Made by a program: the position numbers and the translations under genes
Shown here: one piece after another, positions 52,749-62,400 of the stretch
Position numbering within the stretch: position 1 is the first letter of the stretch
Layout of the letters: the number at the start of each line of letters is the position of its first letter
Notes under the pieces: model-generated
The model's input: the letters and a program-made list of their open reading frames with translations, nothing else
Told to the model about the DNA's origin: nothing
The model's database searches: none
Source: an uncultured Collinsella sp.
GTDB lineage: Bacteria; Actinomycetota; Coriobacteriia; Coriobacteriales; Coriobacteriaceae
Length of the DNA stretch: 64,000 bases
Direction: 5' to 3'
NCBI GenBank assembly: GCA_900544135.1
Contig: UQTU01000001.1
Span: 62,001 to 126,000 of the forward strand

Positions 52749-53021
52749 ATGATGGCAGACCATAAATCGGTGACCCGCATGCTCAAGACGGCACGCGGTC
52801 AGATCGACGGCATCCTGCGGATGGTCGAGGAGGACCGCTACTGCGTCGATATTTCCACGCAGCTCATGGCAACGCAGGCGCTCATTGCGCGCATCAACGC
52901 CGACGTGCTCAAGGCACATATCGAGGGCTGCGTGACTTCGGCAATCGAATCGGGCGACGAAGACCTCAAAGCCGCCAAGCTCGCCGAGATCGAACGCGTC
53001 GTCGACAAGCTCTCCAAGTAA
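52749..53021 (+). CDS. csoR: CsoR family copper-sensing repressor
   Basis: A 90-residue all-helical repressor. The Cu(I) ligands Cys32 (DRYCVDIS), His57 and Cys61 (AHIEGC) follow the Cys-His-Cys pattern of CsoR, and the opening HKSVTRMLKTARGQIDGILR is the DNA-binding helix of the family. Two ATG codons in tandem (52749, 52752) are both possible. It should bind the palindrome at 49927 and release on copper binding. Confidence 0.95.
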   Translation: MMADHKSVTRMLKTARGQIDGILRMVEEDRYCVDISTQLMATQALIARINADVLKAHIEGCVTSAIESGDEDLKAAKLAEIERVVDKLSK

Positions 53022-53032
53022 TTGGGGCATTG

Positions 53033-53116
53033 GGGACAGACTTCTTTGCACCATCTTGGTGTTCCGGGGACAGGTACGTTTGCACCACCTTGGTGCAGAT
53101 TGACCTGTCCCCCTTG
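53033..53116. repeat. GGGGACAG / CACCTTGGTG repeat
   Basis: Two tandem modules: GGGGACAGACTTCTTTGCAC with CATCTTGGTG, and GGGGACAGGTACGTTTGCAC with CACCTTGGTGCAG. They close with CCTGTCCCCC, which pairs back to GGGGACAGG. No gene lies in the 146 bp between csoR and the next gene. Confidence 0.65.
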
Positions 53117-53167
53117 CCCTAAATCGGGTATAAAGGCGTGCAGTATATCGAACGAAAGGCAATTTGC

Positions 53168-53641
53168 ATGAATGACTTTATGAAGGGCCGCAATGGTGCC
53201 GATGAACTCACCATCGTGATGGGTTTTGCCGGCATTGTCATCGCGATGATCGGATCGATAGCCCACATCCAGTGGCTCAGCTGGATTGCCATCGCCGTAA
53301 TCGTGATTGGCGTGCTGCGCGGCCTGTCCAAAAACATCGATGCGCGTCGCAAGGAAAACGCTGCCTTTGTCGCCGCGACCGCGAACGTCCCCGGCTTGGG
53401 CAAGTTTGTCGCCAGCTTGGGCGGCGGCGCTGCAGCGGCCAGCACCTCGCGCGCGGCTGGAACGAGCAAGGAAGACTTTGAGCGCGCCAAGCGCACGGCC
53501 AAGAAGATGTGGAAGGGACGCAAGACCACGGCATACCTCAAGTGCCCCAACTGCGGCCAGATGCTCTCCGTCCCCAAGGGCAAAGGCAAGATCCGCGTCA
53601 CCTGCCCCAAGTGCCACGCCAAGATGGAAACCCGCTCCTAG
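53168..53641 (+). CDS. Small membrane protein with C-terminal zinc ribbon
   Basis: Not assigned to a known function. The 157-residue product has two membrane helices near residues 15-55 (IVMGFAGIVIAMIGSIAHI, WLSWIAIAVIVIGVLRGL), a charged linker and a C-terminal zinc ribbon with KCPNCGQMLSVPKGKGKIRV followed by TCPKCHAKM (four Cys). ATG 53168 follows GAAAGGC at eight bases. A bidirectional terminator follows. The layout resembles many small zinc-ribbon membrane proteins of Actinomycetota and Firmicutes. Confidence 0.8.
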   Translation: MNDFMKGRNGADELTIVMGFAGIVIAMIGSIAHIQWLSWIAIAVIVIGVLRGLSKNIDARRKENAAFVAATANVPGLGKFVASLGGGAAAASTSRAAGTSKEDFERAKRTAKKMWKGRKTTAYLKCPNCGQMLSVPKGKGKIRVTCPKCHAKMETRS

Positions 53642-53703
53642 CGCCCGCACGCGGGACAAATTAATCAGGTTTGTTTGTCCCAAATCTTAAGTATTTGTTC
53701 GAT

Positions 53704-53742
53704 AAAAAAGCCGAGGCCTCGTGTTGAGACCTCGGCTTTTTG
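53704..53742. terminator. Bidirectional terminator
   Basis: AAAAAAGCCGAGG pairs with CCTCGGCTTTTT, with CTC / GAG extending the stem. It serves the zinc-ribbon gene and the convergent amidohydrolase gene. Confidence 0.9.
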
Positions 53743-53774
53743 TATGTGGCAACGGAGCTGCACCTTTGTCACAC

Positions 53775-55145
53775 CTATGCCACACCGTCGCGGGCGAGCT
53801 CCTCGGCCAGCGCCTCGGCCGGCATGCCCATAATCGTGTCGAGCTCGGCGTCCACCTCGGGAATGCGCTTCACCTTGAGTTTGCGCACCAGATCGCCGCG
53901 ACACATCACATGTATCGGCTCACGCAGAGCGCACAGGTCATCGAGCGGATTCTTGCGCGTCACCAGGATATCGGCGGCCTTGCCGCACTCGATCGTACCG
54001 GTCTCGCCGCCCAGCCCCAGGAGCTCGGCATTGACCTGCGTGGCCGTATGCAGCGCAAAGGCGCTGCTCACGCCCACGTACTTGGCAAAATAGGCCACCT
54101 CACGCCACATGTCGTACTGCGTCACGAACGGGCAGCTCGAATCTGTGCCAAGGCCCACCTTAACGCCAGCTTCCAGCGCCGCACGAGCACTCTCGATAAT
54201 GCCCGAGCACACGATGTCGCCGTTCTTCTTTTGCGTGTCAGTCGAATGAGTCTTTTCCGGGTCGAGCAACACAAACGGTAGCGCCGGGCTGATCGTGCAG
54301 GTAACGCTGGGCGCACGTCCCTCGAGCTGCGTGCCCGCGGCGCCACGGTACAGCTCCAGGATCTCGGGCGTCATCGGGGCACCGTGCTCGATCGTATCGA
54401 CGCCGGCCTCAAGCGCGGCCTTCACGCCCTCGGTACTCTCGACATGGGCCATAACCGGCAGGCCCACCTCGTGCGCCGCCTTGCACGCCGCCGCGGCAAC
54501 CTCCACCGGCATACGCAGCACGCCCGGCTCGCCCACCTCGGTCGCATCGAAAACGCCGCCCGTCACGAACAGCTTGATGACATCGGCACCGCGCGCATAC
54601 AGGTCTCGCACCTGCTCGGCTGCCTCGACGGGGCTGTTGGCCACCTGGGCGAACAAGCCCGCACCATGGCCGCCCGGCACCGTGACGCCCGTTCCCGGCG
54701 CTACCAGACGCGGACCCTGATACTTACCGGCGTCGATAGCGTCGCGCACGGCAATGTCGGCAAACAGCGGGTCGCCCGCGCCGCGCACCGTGGTCACGCC
54801 GCTTGCCAGCTGCTGCTGGGCACTGCCCTTGAGGATGCGGCGGACGATGGCACGCCCCACGGGATTATCGAGCTTCTTCATCAGCGCTCCCGCATCGCCG
54901 GCCGAGACAGGCTTGCCCGAGCCGCACAGGTGCACGTGCATATTGATGAGACCGGGCATGAGATACGCACCGCCCAGGTCGATAACCTCGGCACCCGCGG
55001 GCGCCTGCGCCACAGCACTCGGCCCCATCCAGGTGATGACGCCGCGCTCAACAGTCACGGCCATATCGGGTTGCGGCTCCATATGCTCCGAACCATCCAG
55101 AATGGTCGCATTGATAAACAACGTGGAACGATCGGCAGATGCCAT
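53775..55145 (-). CDS. Metal-dependent amidohydrolase family protein
   Basis: A 456-residue TIM-barrel hydrolase. After the composite beta domain (INATILDGSEHMEPQPDMAV) come LMPGLINMHVHLCGSG (metal His pair), VIKLFVTGGVF (Lys that may be carboxylated), LPVMAHVESTEG (His), DTIEHGAPMT (His) and LGTDSSCPFV (Asp). This order matches the imidazolonepropionase/prolidase-like subset of amidohydrolases. The substrate is unknown. ATG 55145 follows GGGAGGAGC. The longer open frame to 55409 runs through palindromic repeats and is rejected. Confidence 0.9.
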   Translation of the reverse strand: MASADRSTLFINATILDGSEHMEPQPDMAVTVERGVITWMGPSAVAQAPAGAEVIDLGGAYLMPGLINMHVHLCGSGKPVSAGDAGALMKKLDNPVGRAIVRRILKGSAQQQLASGVTTVRGAGDPLFADIAVRDAIDAGKYQGPRLVAPGTGVTVPGGHGAGLFAQVANSPVEAAEQVRDLYARGADVIKLFVTGGVFDATEVGEPGVLRMPVEVAAAACKAAHEVGLPVMAHVESTEGVKAALEAGVDTIEHGAPMTPEILELYRGAAGTQLEGRAPSVTCTISPALPFVLLDPEKTHSTDTQKKNGDIVCSGIIESARAALEAGVKVGLGTDSSCPFVTQYDMWREVAYFAKYVGVSSAFALHTATQVNAELLGLGGETGTIECGKAADILVTRKNPLDDLCALREPIHVMCRGDLVRKLKVKRIPEVDAELDTIMGMPAEALAEELARDGVA

Positions 55146-55294
55146 ATCGAGCTCCTCCCTCACGATTAACTTGAACATTTGTCCATTATCACCTAGTCCC
55201 GCTGGATTGCTGCAGACGCATCGGTTAACGGAAGGAAGAGGGGATGTGGGGAGACGGAACACGTTGCAGTCCCACCCCAGCGACACCAGGGAAA

Positions 55295-55435
55295 TGTCTC
55301 GATCTGTAACAGGTACAGGGTTATTGGGCCCCTTGATGTTACAGATCGAGACATTCGGTCGACGTTTCACCGGCTTGTCTCGATCTGTAACAATTACGAG
55401 CTCAAACAACCTCTAAACGTTACAGATCGAGACAA
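55295..55435. repeat. Cluster C of TGTCTCGATCTGTAACAG palindromes (two units)
   Basis: Units at 55295-55353 and 55375-55435. Both have perfect outer arms (TGTCTCGATCTGTAACA and GTTACAGATCGAGACA). The second unit ends 6 bp before the stop of the minus-strand gene at 55442. Confidence 0.9.
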
Positions 55436-55441
55436 AACCTC

Positions 55442-56518
55442 TCAGCGCCCATACCACTGGCATCTCCACTCCTCAGCCAATTCAACCTGCCGAGGAATAC
55501 CCGCCAGCCTCATTTTCTCGACCAGCTTCCCCGGGTCTTTGAGTTCGCTAAACGTAAACCGAAGCACCTTATGCCCGAGCATTGTCAGATGAGATTCCCG
55601 CTGACGCTCTGCCACGAATGGGTCGACCGACTCCCGACCCTCGCTGTTCTGCAAGGTGTACTTCCCCTTTCCGTCGAGCTCGCCGATGACACATGTCCCG
55701 TCCTCGAGCCGCCAAAAATAGTCGACGCGAAACACTTGGCTCTGATCAAGCGGGTCGCGAAACTCCACCTGCAACTCTGGCACCGGAAAACCGTATGCAA
55801 TAAAGAACGCCCGAAAGCGAGACTCGCCGCCGTTTTCGGACAAGCCGTCCGCATATGACGCAATCACCTGTGCCCTGCGATACCCTCGCCTGCCCTCGCA
55901 ATCGGCGCGGAGGCGCTCGCACAAATCCCCACGTGATACGCCTTTCGCCCGCAGTGCAGAATCGGCAATCGCCAACCCGTAGGAGAACGGCGCACGCAGT
56001 AGACAATCCTCCACCGTGCGCCAAAACGACGTCACCTGCACGCCGTCGACTTGTTCAAGTGCGCCCGCCGCCTGCGGACGCAACAGCCGACATCCTGCAC
56101 TCAGTGGCACCGAGCAACCTGTCTTAACAAGGTATCGTGGCCCAAGCAGATCATTCGGCACCTCCAGACCCCACAAAAGCGCCGCGTCATAGCCCCAAAA
56201 CGCCCAATCGGGATGAAACTCCGCAAGCCCTTTGATGGCCCGCAGCGCTCGCTCCGTCGGCGTCAGCGCATCCCAATCATGTTGAAAACAGAACAAATAC
56301 GGCTCGGGCTCCGCAATATCATCGGTTCCCACATGACGCCGTAGCCACATGAGCTCGGCATTGTCGTGTGTCACAAGCAGCACGCCTTGTTCAGCCGCCT
56401 CCGTGAGCCTGGCAAGCATCCTATTCCGCGCCAACGTGTTACGAGTCGTATGTTTGTGTTTGAGAACGGTATTAGGCACTTCCATCACCACCACATCGGA
56501 CAAATGGACCATCGTCAC
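55442..56518 (-). CDS. AbiEi-like protein with C-terminal DUF559/PD-(D/E)XK-type domain
   Basis: A 358-residue protein not assigned with certainty. The C-terminal third reads FRVDYFWRLEDGTCVIGELD, then GKGKY, and ends ESHLTMLGHKVLRFTFSEL. This is the Vsr/DUF559 pattern, in which Asp, Glu-x-Asp and Lys form a nuclease-like site. The middle part (FHPDWAFWGYDAALLWGLEV) resembles the winged-helix-linked region of AbiEi-type antitoxin proteins common in Actinomycetota. No partner toxin (AbiEii) is adjacent. GTG 56518 is the start because GGAGG stands five bases upstream. The gene is bounded by palindrome clusters on both sides. A role in defence is plausible but unproven. Confidence 0.7.
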   Translation of the reverse strand: MTMVHLSDVVVMEVPNTVLKHKHTTRNTLARNRMLARLTEAAEQGVLLVTHDNAELMWLRRHVGTDDIAEPEPYLFCFQHDWDALTPTERALRAIKGLAEFHPDWAFWGYDAALLWGLEVPNDLLGPRYLVKTGCSVPLSAGCRLLRPQAAGALEQVDGVQVTSFWRTVEDCLLRAPFSYGLAIADSALRAKGVSRGDLCERLRADCEGRRGYRRAQVIASYADGLSENGGESRFRAFFIAYGFPVPELQVEFRDPLDQSQVFRVDYFWRLEDGTCVIGELDGKGKYTLQNSEGRESVDPFVAERQRESHLTMLGHKVLRFTFSELKDPGKLVEKMRLAGIPRQVELAEEWRCQWYGR

Positions 56519-56537
56519 CGTTGCCTCCGCCGATAAA

Positions 56538-56755
56538 TGTCTTAATCTGTAACAGGAAGACCGATTTTTGGCCTGTAGATGTTACAGATTGAGACATTCC
56601 CCCAGCCAGGTGCCAAACGTCTCGATCTGTAACAGTTAGACGTTCTCCAGGCCCCTAAACGTTACAGATTTAGACAAACCAGCGGCGCCCAAGCATCCGT
56701 CTCGTTCTGTAACAGGTAGACCGGTTTTTGCCCCCAAACGTTACAGATCGAGACA
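56538..56755. repeat. Cluster D of TGTCTCGATCTGTAACAG palindromes (three units)
   Basis: Units at 56538-56596, 56618-56676 and 56698-56755, spaced by 21 bp each. The arms vary slightly (TCTTAATC, TCTCGTTC) and the centres differ (GACCGATTTTTGGCC, GACGTTCTCCAGGCC, GACCGGTTTTTGCCC). They lie in the promoter region of the gene at 55442. Confidence 0.9.
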
Positions 56756-56794
56756 AAAAGGCAAAAGGCAAGGCAGGCGACAACTACCCATCCC

Positions 56795-57502
56795 CTACTC
56801 CCACTCCTGCTCGTAGATATTGAGCGACTTTACGTACCGCCCCTGGGCGCCCATGATGTCGCGGACCAGCCGCAAGAAGAAGCTGATACACGAGGTGTCA
56901 AAGCCGTCCTGCAGGTCCTCGGGATGCACCGCACCCGGCCCGTCGACCGCCGTGTCGTTCAGGTGCGCGATGTCATACAGGTAGAGCTGTCCCGCCGTAA
57001 GCCAGACATCGTCGACGCAGGCGAGGCGCACCGCAATCGCGCCGTCGCTCCAATGCTCCTTTTGCACGATATGCGGGTCGTAGACATCAAAGCGACGGTC
57101 GGTGCGCGTGTCCTTCAGCACGACCATGCCGGACGCAGGATTCTTGTCCAAAATGCCAAAGCGCGAGAAATACTGCGTGTCGCGTACCTGCTCGAGCCGC
57201 TTGAGCGAGGCAGGCGAAAGCGATGCCGGCGGCTCGTCAACAAATAGCTCGAGCAGCGTTTTGCCATGGCGATAGGGGCGCTCAAACAGCAACCAATCGG
57301 TAAACGCCATGTTGTAGGCCATGATTTCGTTTTGCGAAGGCTCAGTGCAATAGCTGAGCCACGGGTCGACAATGATCTCGAACTGTTCGCGCGCCGGCTC
57401 CAGGAATTGAAACTTCCGCAGCATCCAAAAGTGAGCCATGTCGGCAATATCGTTGCCGACGGCTTCAGCCAGCTCTGCTCGGTCAAAAGCGTGGTCAGTC
57501 AT
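56795..57502 (-). CDS. Conserved-looking hypothetical protein
   Basis: Not recognised. The 235-residue soluble protein has no signal peptide or membrane segment and is rich in aromatic and acidic residues. Notable segments are FWMLRKFQFLEPAREQFEII, YNMAFTDWLLFERPYRHGK, DTRTDRRFDVYDPHIV and ISFFLRLVRDIMGAQGRYV. Codon use and the ribosome site (GAGGAGGATGCC before ATG 57502) indicate a real gene. It follows cluster D downstream, and no operon partner is seen. Confidence 0.7.
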   Translation of the reverse strand: MTDHAFDRAELAEAVGNDIADMAHFWMLRKFQFLEPAREQFEIIVDPWLSYCTEPSQNEIMAYNMAFTDWLLFERPYRHGKTLLELFVDEPPASLSPASLKRLEQVRDTQYFSRFGILDKNPASGMVVLKDTRTDRRFDVYDPHIVQKEHWSDGAIAVRLACVDDVWLTAGQLYLYDIAHLNDTAVDGPGAVHPEDLQDGFDTSCISFFLRLVRDIMGAQGRYVKSLNIYEQEWE

Positions 57503-57800
57503 GGCATCCTCCTCAAACTGATGGACCTCAATTTGAGCTTACGAGGAGGGTGGGCAGCCACGACCAGCGCGGGCAAAATAGGTCTCCGGCTGCAAACCAG
57601 ATGCTGACCAAACACTTGACGAAAAGCTTGACCCAAAATGCGCGCCGCAACAAAACCGCAGGTAAACATCGACGGCCAACCCGCCCTTTTGAGCCAGATG
57701 CCCGCAGCCACCACAGAAACAACAGGTGACCACAGCCCAAGAAGTCGACAAATGAACACCCGTACGTCGACAAACGAGCAAACTGCTCGCAAATCCGCAA
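57503..57800. other. Gene-free stretch, possibly decayed or repeated module
   Basis: All three minus-strand frames stay open for 90-100 codons, but none has a ribosome site or family similarity. The sequence contains TTTGTCGAC twice within 25 bp (about 57748-57776) and the related GTCAAG words near 57615-57640. I cannot assign it. Confidence 0.35.
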
Positions 57801-57893
57801 GGAGTGTCCCCGAATGCCGACAGAAAAGGAACGTCCCTAACTGTCGGCACTTAGGGACGTTCCTTTTGTGCCGGCAGTTAGGGACAGCCCTTG
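57801..57893. repeat. GGGACGTTCCTT palindromic repeat, copy 3
   Basis: The longest copy: GGAGTGTCCCCGAATGCCGA, CAGAAAAGGAACGTCCCTAA, CTGTCGGCACTTAGGGACGT, TCCTTTTGTGCCGGCAGTTA and GGGACAGCCC. It forms at least two hairpins with alternating AGGAACGTCCCT arms and CCGGCA/TGTCGG arms. It lies 33 bp past the gltD stop. Confidence 0.85.
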
Positions 57894-57926
57894 CCGATTC
57901 GATTGTTGAATATCTCCGTGACTACT

Positions 57927-59408
<1,482 letters not shown>

Positions 59409-59413
59409 GGCAC

Positions 59414-62400
59414 TTACGCCTCCTTCTTGGTCGAAGCAACAGAGCTGGCGTCCACGGACGCAGCACCCGCAGCACCGCCCGCAATATCGAAGCGAGCGAC
59501 ATCCGCGGCGCTCGCGCGACCGGTCACAATGTCAAACGCCAGCTCCTCTGCCTGCGCATGTGTCTTGCCGGCAGCCTCGCTCGCGGCGACAATCGCCAGC
59601 ACACGCTCGTACTCGGTCGGAATGACCTTCACAAAGTGCTTGCTCATCGTCTCAAAGCTGTAGAGCAGCTTGATGCCGCGCGGGCTCTGCGTCGCGTCCA
59701 CGTGCTCCTGGATGAGCTCGCGAATCTGCGCCAGCTCGCCGGCCGTCGGGGCCTTGAGCTCAACGCTCTCGTGGTTCACGCGGGCATCGAGCGTGCCGTA
59801 CTGGTCAAAGACGTAGGCCACGCCACCCGTCATACCGGCGGCGAAGTTCTGCCCGACCTCGCCCAGGATGAGCGCCAGACCGCCCGTCATGTACTCGCAG
59901 CCATGGTTGCCGCAGCCCTCGACCACCACGGTGGCACCGGAGTTGCGTACGCCAAAGCGCTGGCCGGCCAGGCCGTTGATGAAGCCACGGCCGCTCGTGG
60001 CGCCAAAGAACGCAACGTTGCCCACGATGATGTTCTCGTCGAACTTATAGGTCGCATGCGGGTTGGGGCGCACCGACACCTCGCCGCCCGAAAGGCCCTT
60101 GCCAAAGTAGTCGTTGGCGTCGCCGCACACGTTGAGCGTAATGCCGCGCGGCAGGAAGGCGCCAAAGCTCTGACCAGCCGATCCATCGCAATCGATGGTG
60201 ATGGAGCCGGCGGGCAGGCCCTCGGGATGTGCCTTGGTCACCGCGTTACCCAGGATGGTGCCCACGCAGCGGTTGACGTTGGCAATATCGGCGCGGAAGC
60301 GAATCGGACGCAGATGTGCGCGGGCGTCGGCCGTGTAGGGCACGAACAGCGTGGAGTCGAGCGTCTTGTCGAGCTCGCTGTCCGCGGCCATCTGCGGCAG
60401 GAAGTGACGACCGTCGGCACCCGGGATATGGGCACCAAACTCGCAGGTCGCGCTCGCCAGCACGGGCGTCAGATCGAGCAGGTTAGCCTTGCGGTTGCCC
60501 GGGATCTCGATCTGGCGCAAGCACTCGGGATGGCCGACCATCTCGTCGACGGTGCGGAAGCCCAGGCTCGCCATGGCCTCGCGCAGTTGCTCGGCAACAA
60601 AGAGCATAAAGTGCTCGACGTGCTCGGGCTTGCCGCGGAAGCCGCGACGCAGGCGGCAGTTTTGCGTGGCGATGCCGGCGGGGCAGGTATCCTGCTGGCA
60701 GTCGCGCTGCATGAGGCAGCCCATCGAGATGAGCGGCATGGTCGCAAAGCCAAACTCCTCGGCGCCCAGCAGGCAGGCAACGGCGACATCGGTACCGTCC
60801 ATGAGCTTGCCGTCGGCCTCGAGCACCACGCGCGAGCGCAGGCCGTTTTGCAGCAGCGTCTGTTGAGCCTCGGCAAGGCCAAGCTCCAGCGGCAGACCGG
60901 CGTGCCAGATCGAATCGCGAGCAGCGGCACCCGAGCCGCCATTGTGACCGCTGATCAAGATCTTGTCGGCAGCGCCCTTGGCCACACCGGTGGCGATGGT
61001 GCCGACGCCGGCCTCGCTGACCAGCTTGACCGACACGCGCGCGCCAGGATTGGCGTTCTTAAGGTCAAAGATGAGCTCGGCTAGGTCTTCGATGGAGTAG
61101 ATGTCGTGATGCGGCGGAGGCGAGATCAGGCCGATGCCGGGCGTGGACTGACGGACCTCGGCAATCCAGGGGTAGACCTTCTTGCCGGGCAGGTGGCCAC
61201 CCTCGCCGGGCTTGGCGCCCTGGGCCATCTTGATCTGAATCTCGAAGGCGCTGCACAGGTAGCGGCTCGTCACGCCAAAGCGCGCACTTGCTACCTGCTT
61301 GATGGCGGAGTTCTTGGAATCACCGTTGGCCAGCGGGGTCTCGCGACGCGGATCCTCACCACCCTCGCCCGAGTTGGAGCGTCCATGCAGGCGGTTCATG
61401 GCGATGGCCATGCACTCATGCGCCTCTTTGCTGATGGAGCCATACGACATGGCGCCGGTGTTAAAGCGGCGGACGATGTTGAGCGCGGGCTCCACCTCGT
61501 CGAGCGAAACCGGCGTGCGGCCGCTGGCATTAAAGTCGAGCAAGTCGCGCAGGCGCACGGCACGGCCGGTGCGGTGCAGGCGGGCGCTGTACTCCTTAAA
61601 GGTGTCGTAGCTGTCCTCACGGCAGGCGGTCTGCAGCAAGTAGACAGTCTGCGGATCGATGAGGTGATCCTCGCCGCCGAGCGGGCGCCACTTGGTCAGA
61701 CCCAGCGTGGGCAGCTGATCGGGAGCCGGGCTCTTAAGGATAGCGAGCGCGGCGTCGTAGCGCTCGTTTTGCTCGCGCTCAACGTCCTCGACACCCATAC
61801 CGCCCACACGGCTCACCGTGCCGGCGAAGTACGCGTTGACGAACTCCGGCGTAAAGCCCACGGCCTCGAAGATCTGCGCCGAATGGTAGCTCTGTACCGT
61901 GGAGATGCCCATCTTGGACATGATGGAGACGATGCCGGCGGTCGCAGCCTTGTTGTAGTTGGCGATGCCCTGCTCGGCCGTCACGTCCAGGTCGCCGTGT
62001 GCCGCCAGATCGCGGATGCAGACATGTGCGTTGTACGGATAGATGCCGCTCGCGGAGTAGCCCACCAGTGCCGCAAAGTCGTGCGGAGACACGGCGTCAC
62101 CGCACTCCACCACGATATCGGCAAAGGTGCGCACGCCAGCACGGATCAGGTGGTTGTGCACGCAGCCCACGGCGAGCAGCGACGGCACGGGCACCTCGCC
62201 CGCAGCGGCACGGTCGCTCAGCACCACGATGTTCACGCCATCGCGAACCGCAGCCTCGACGTCTTCGGCAAGCTGCTTGAGCGCAGCCTGCAGCGCGCCC
62301 TCACCCGCGTCGCGGCGGTACACGGCACGGAACCGGCGGGTCTTAAAGCCCACGCGGTCGATGGCACAGATATGTTCGAACTCTTCCTCGTTGAGCAACG

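Noticed and set aside
53775..55409. Extended amidohydrolase start at 55409
   Set aside because: The extension translates the palindromic repeats; the GGGAGGAGC site fixes the start at 55145.
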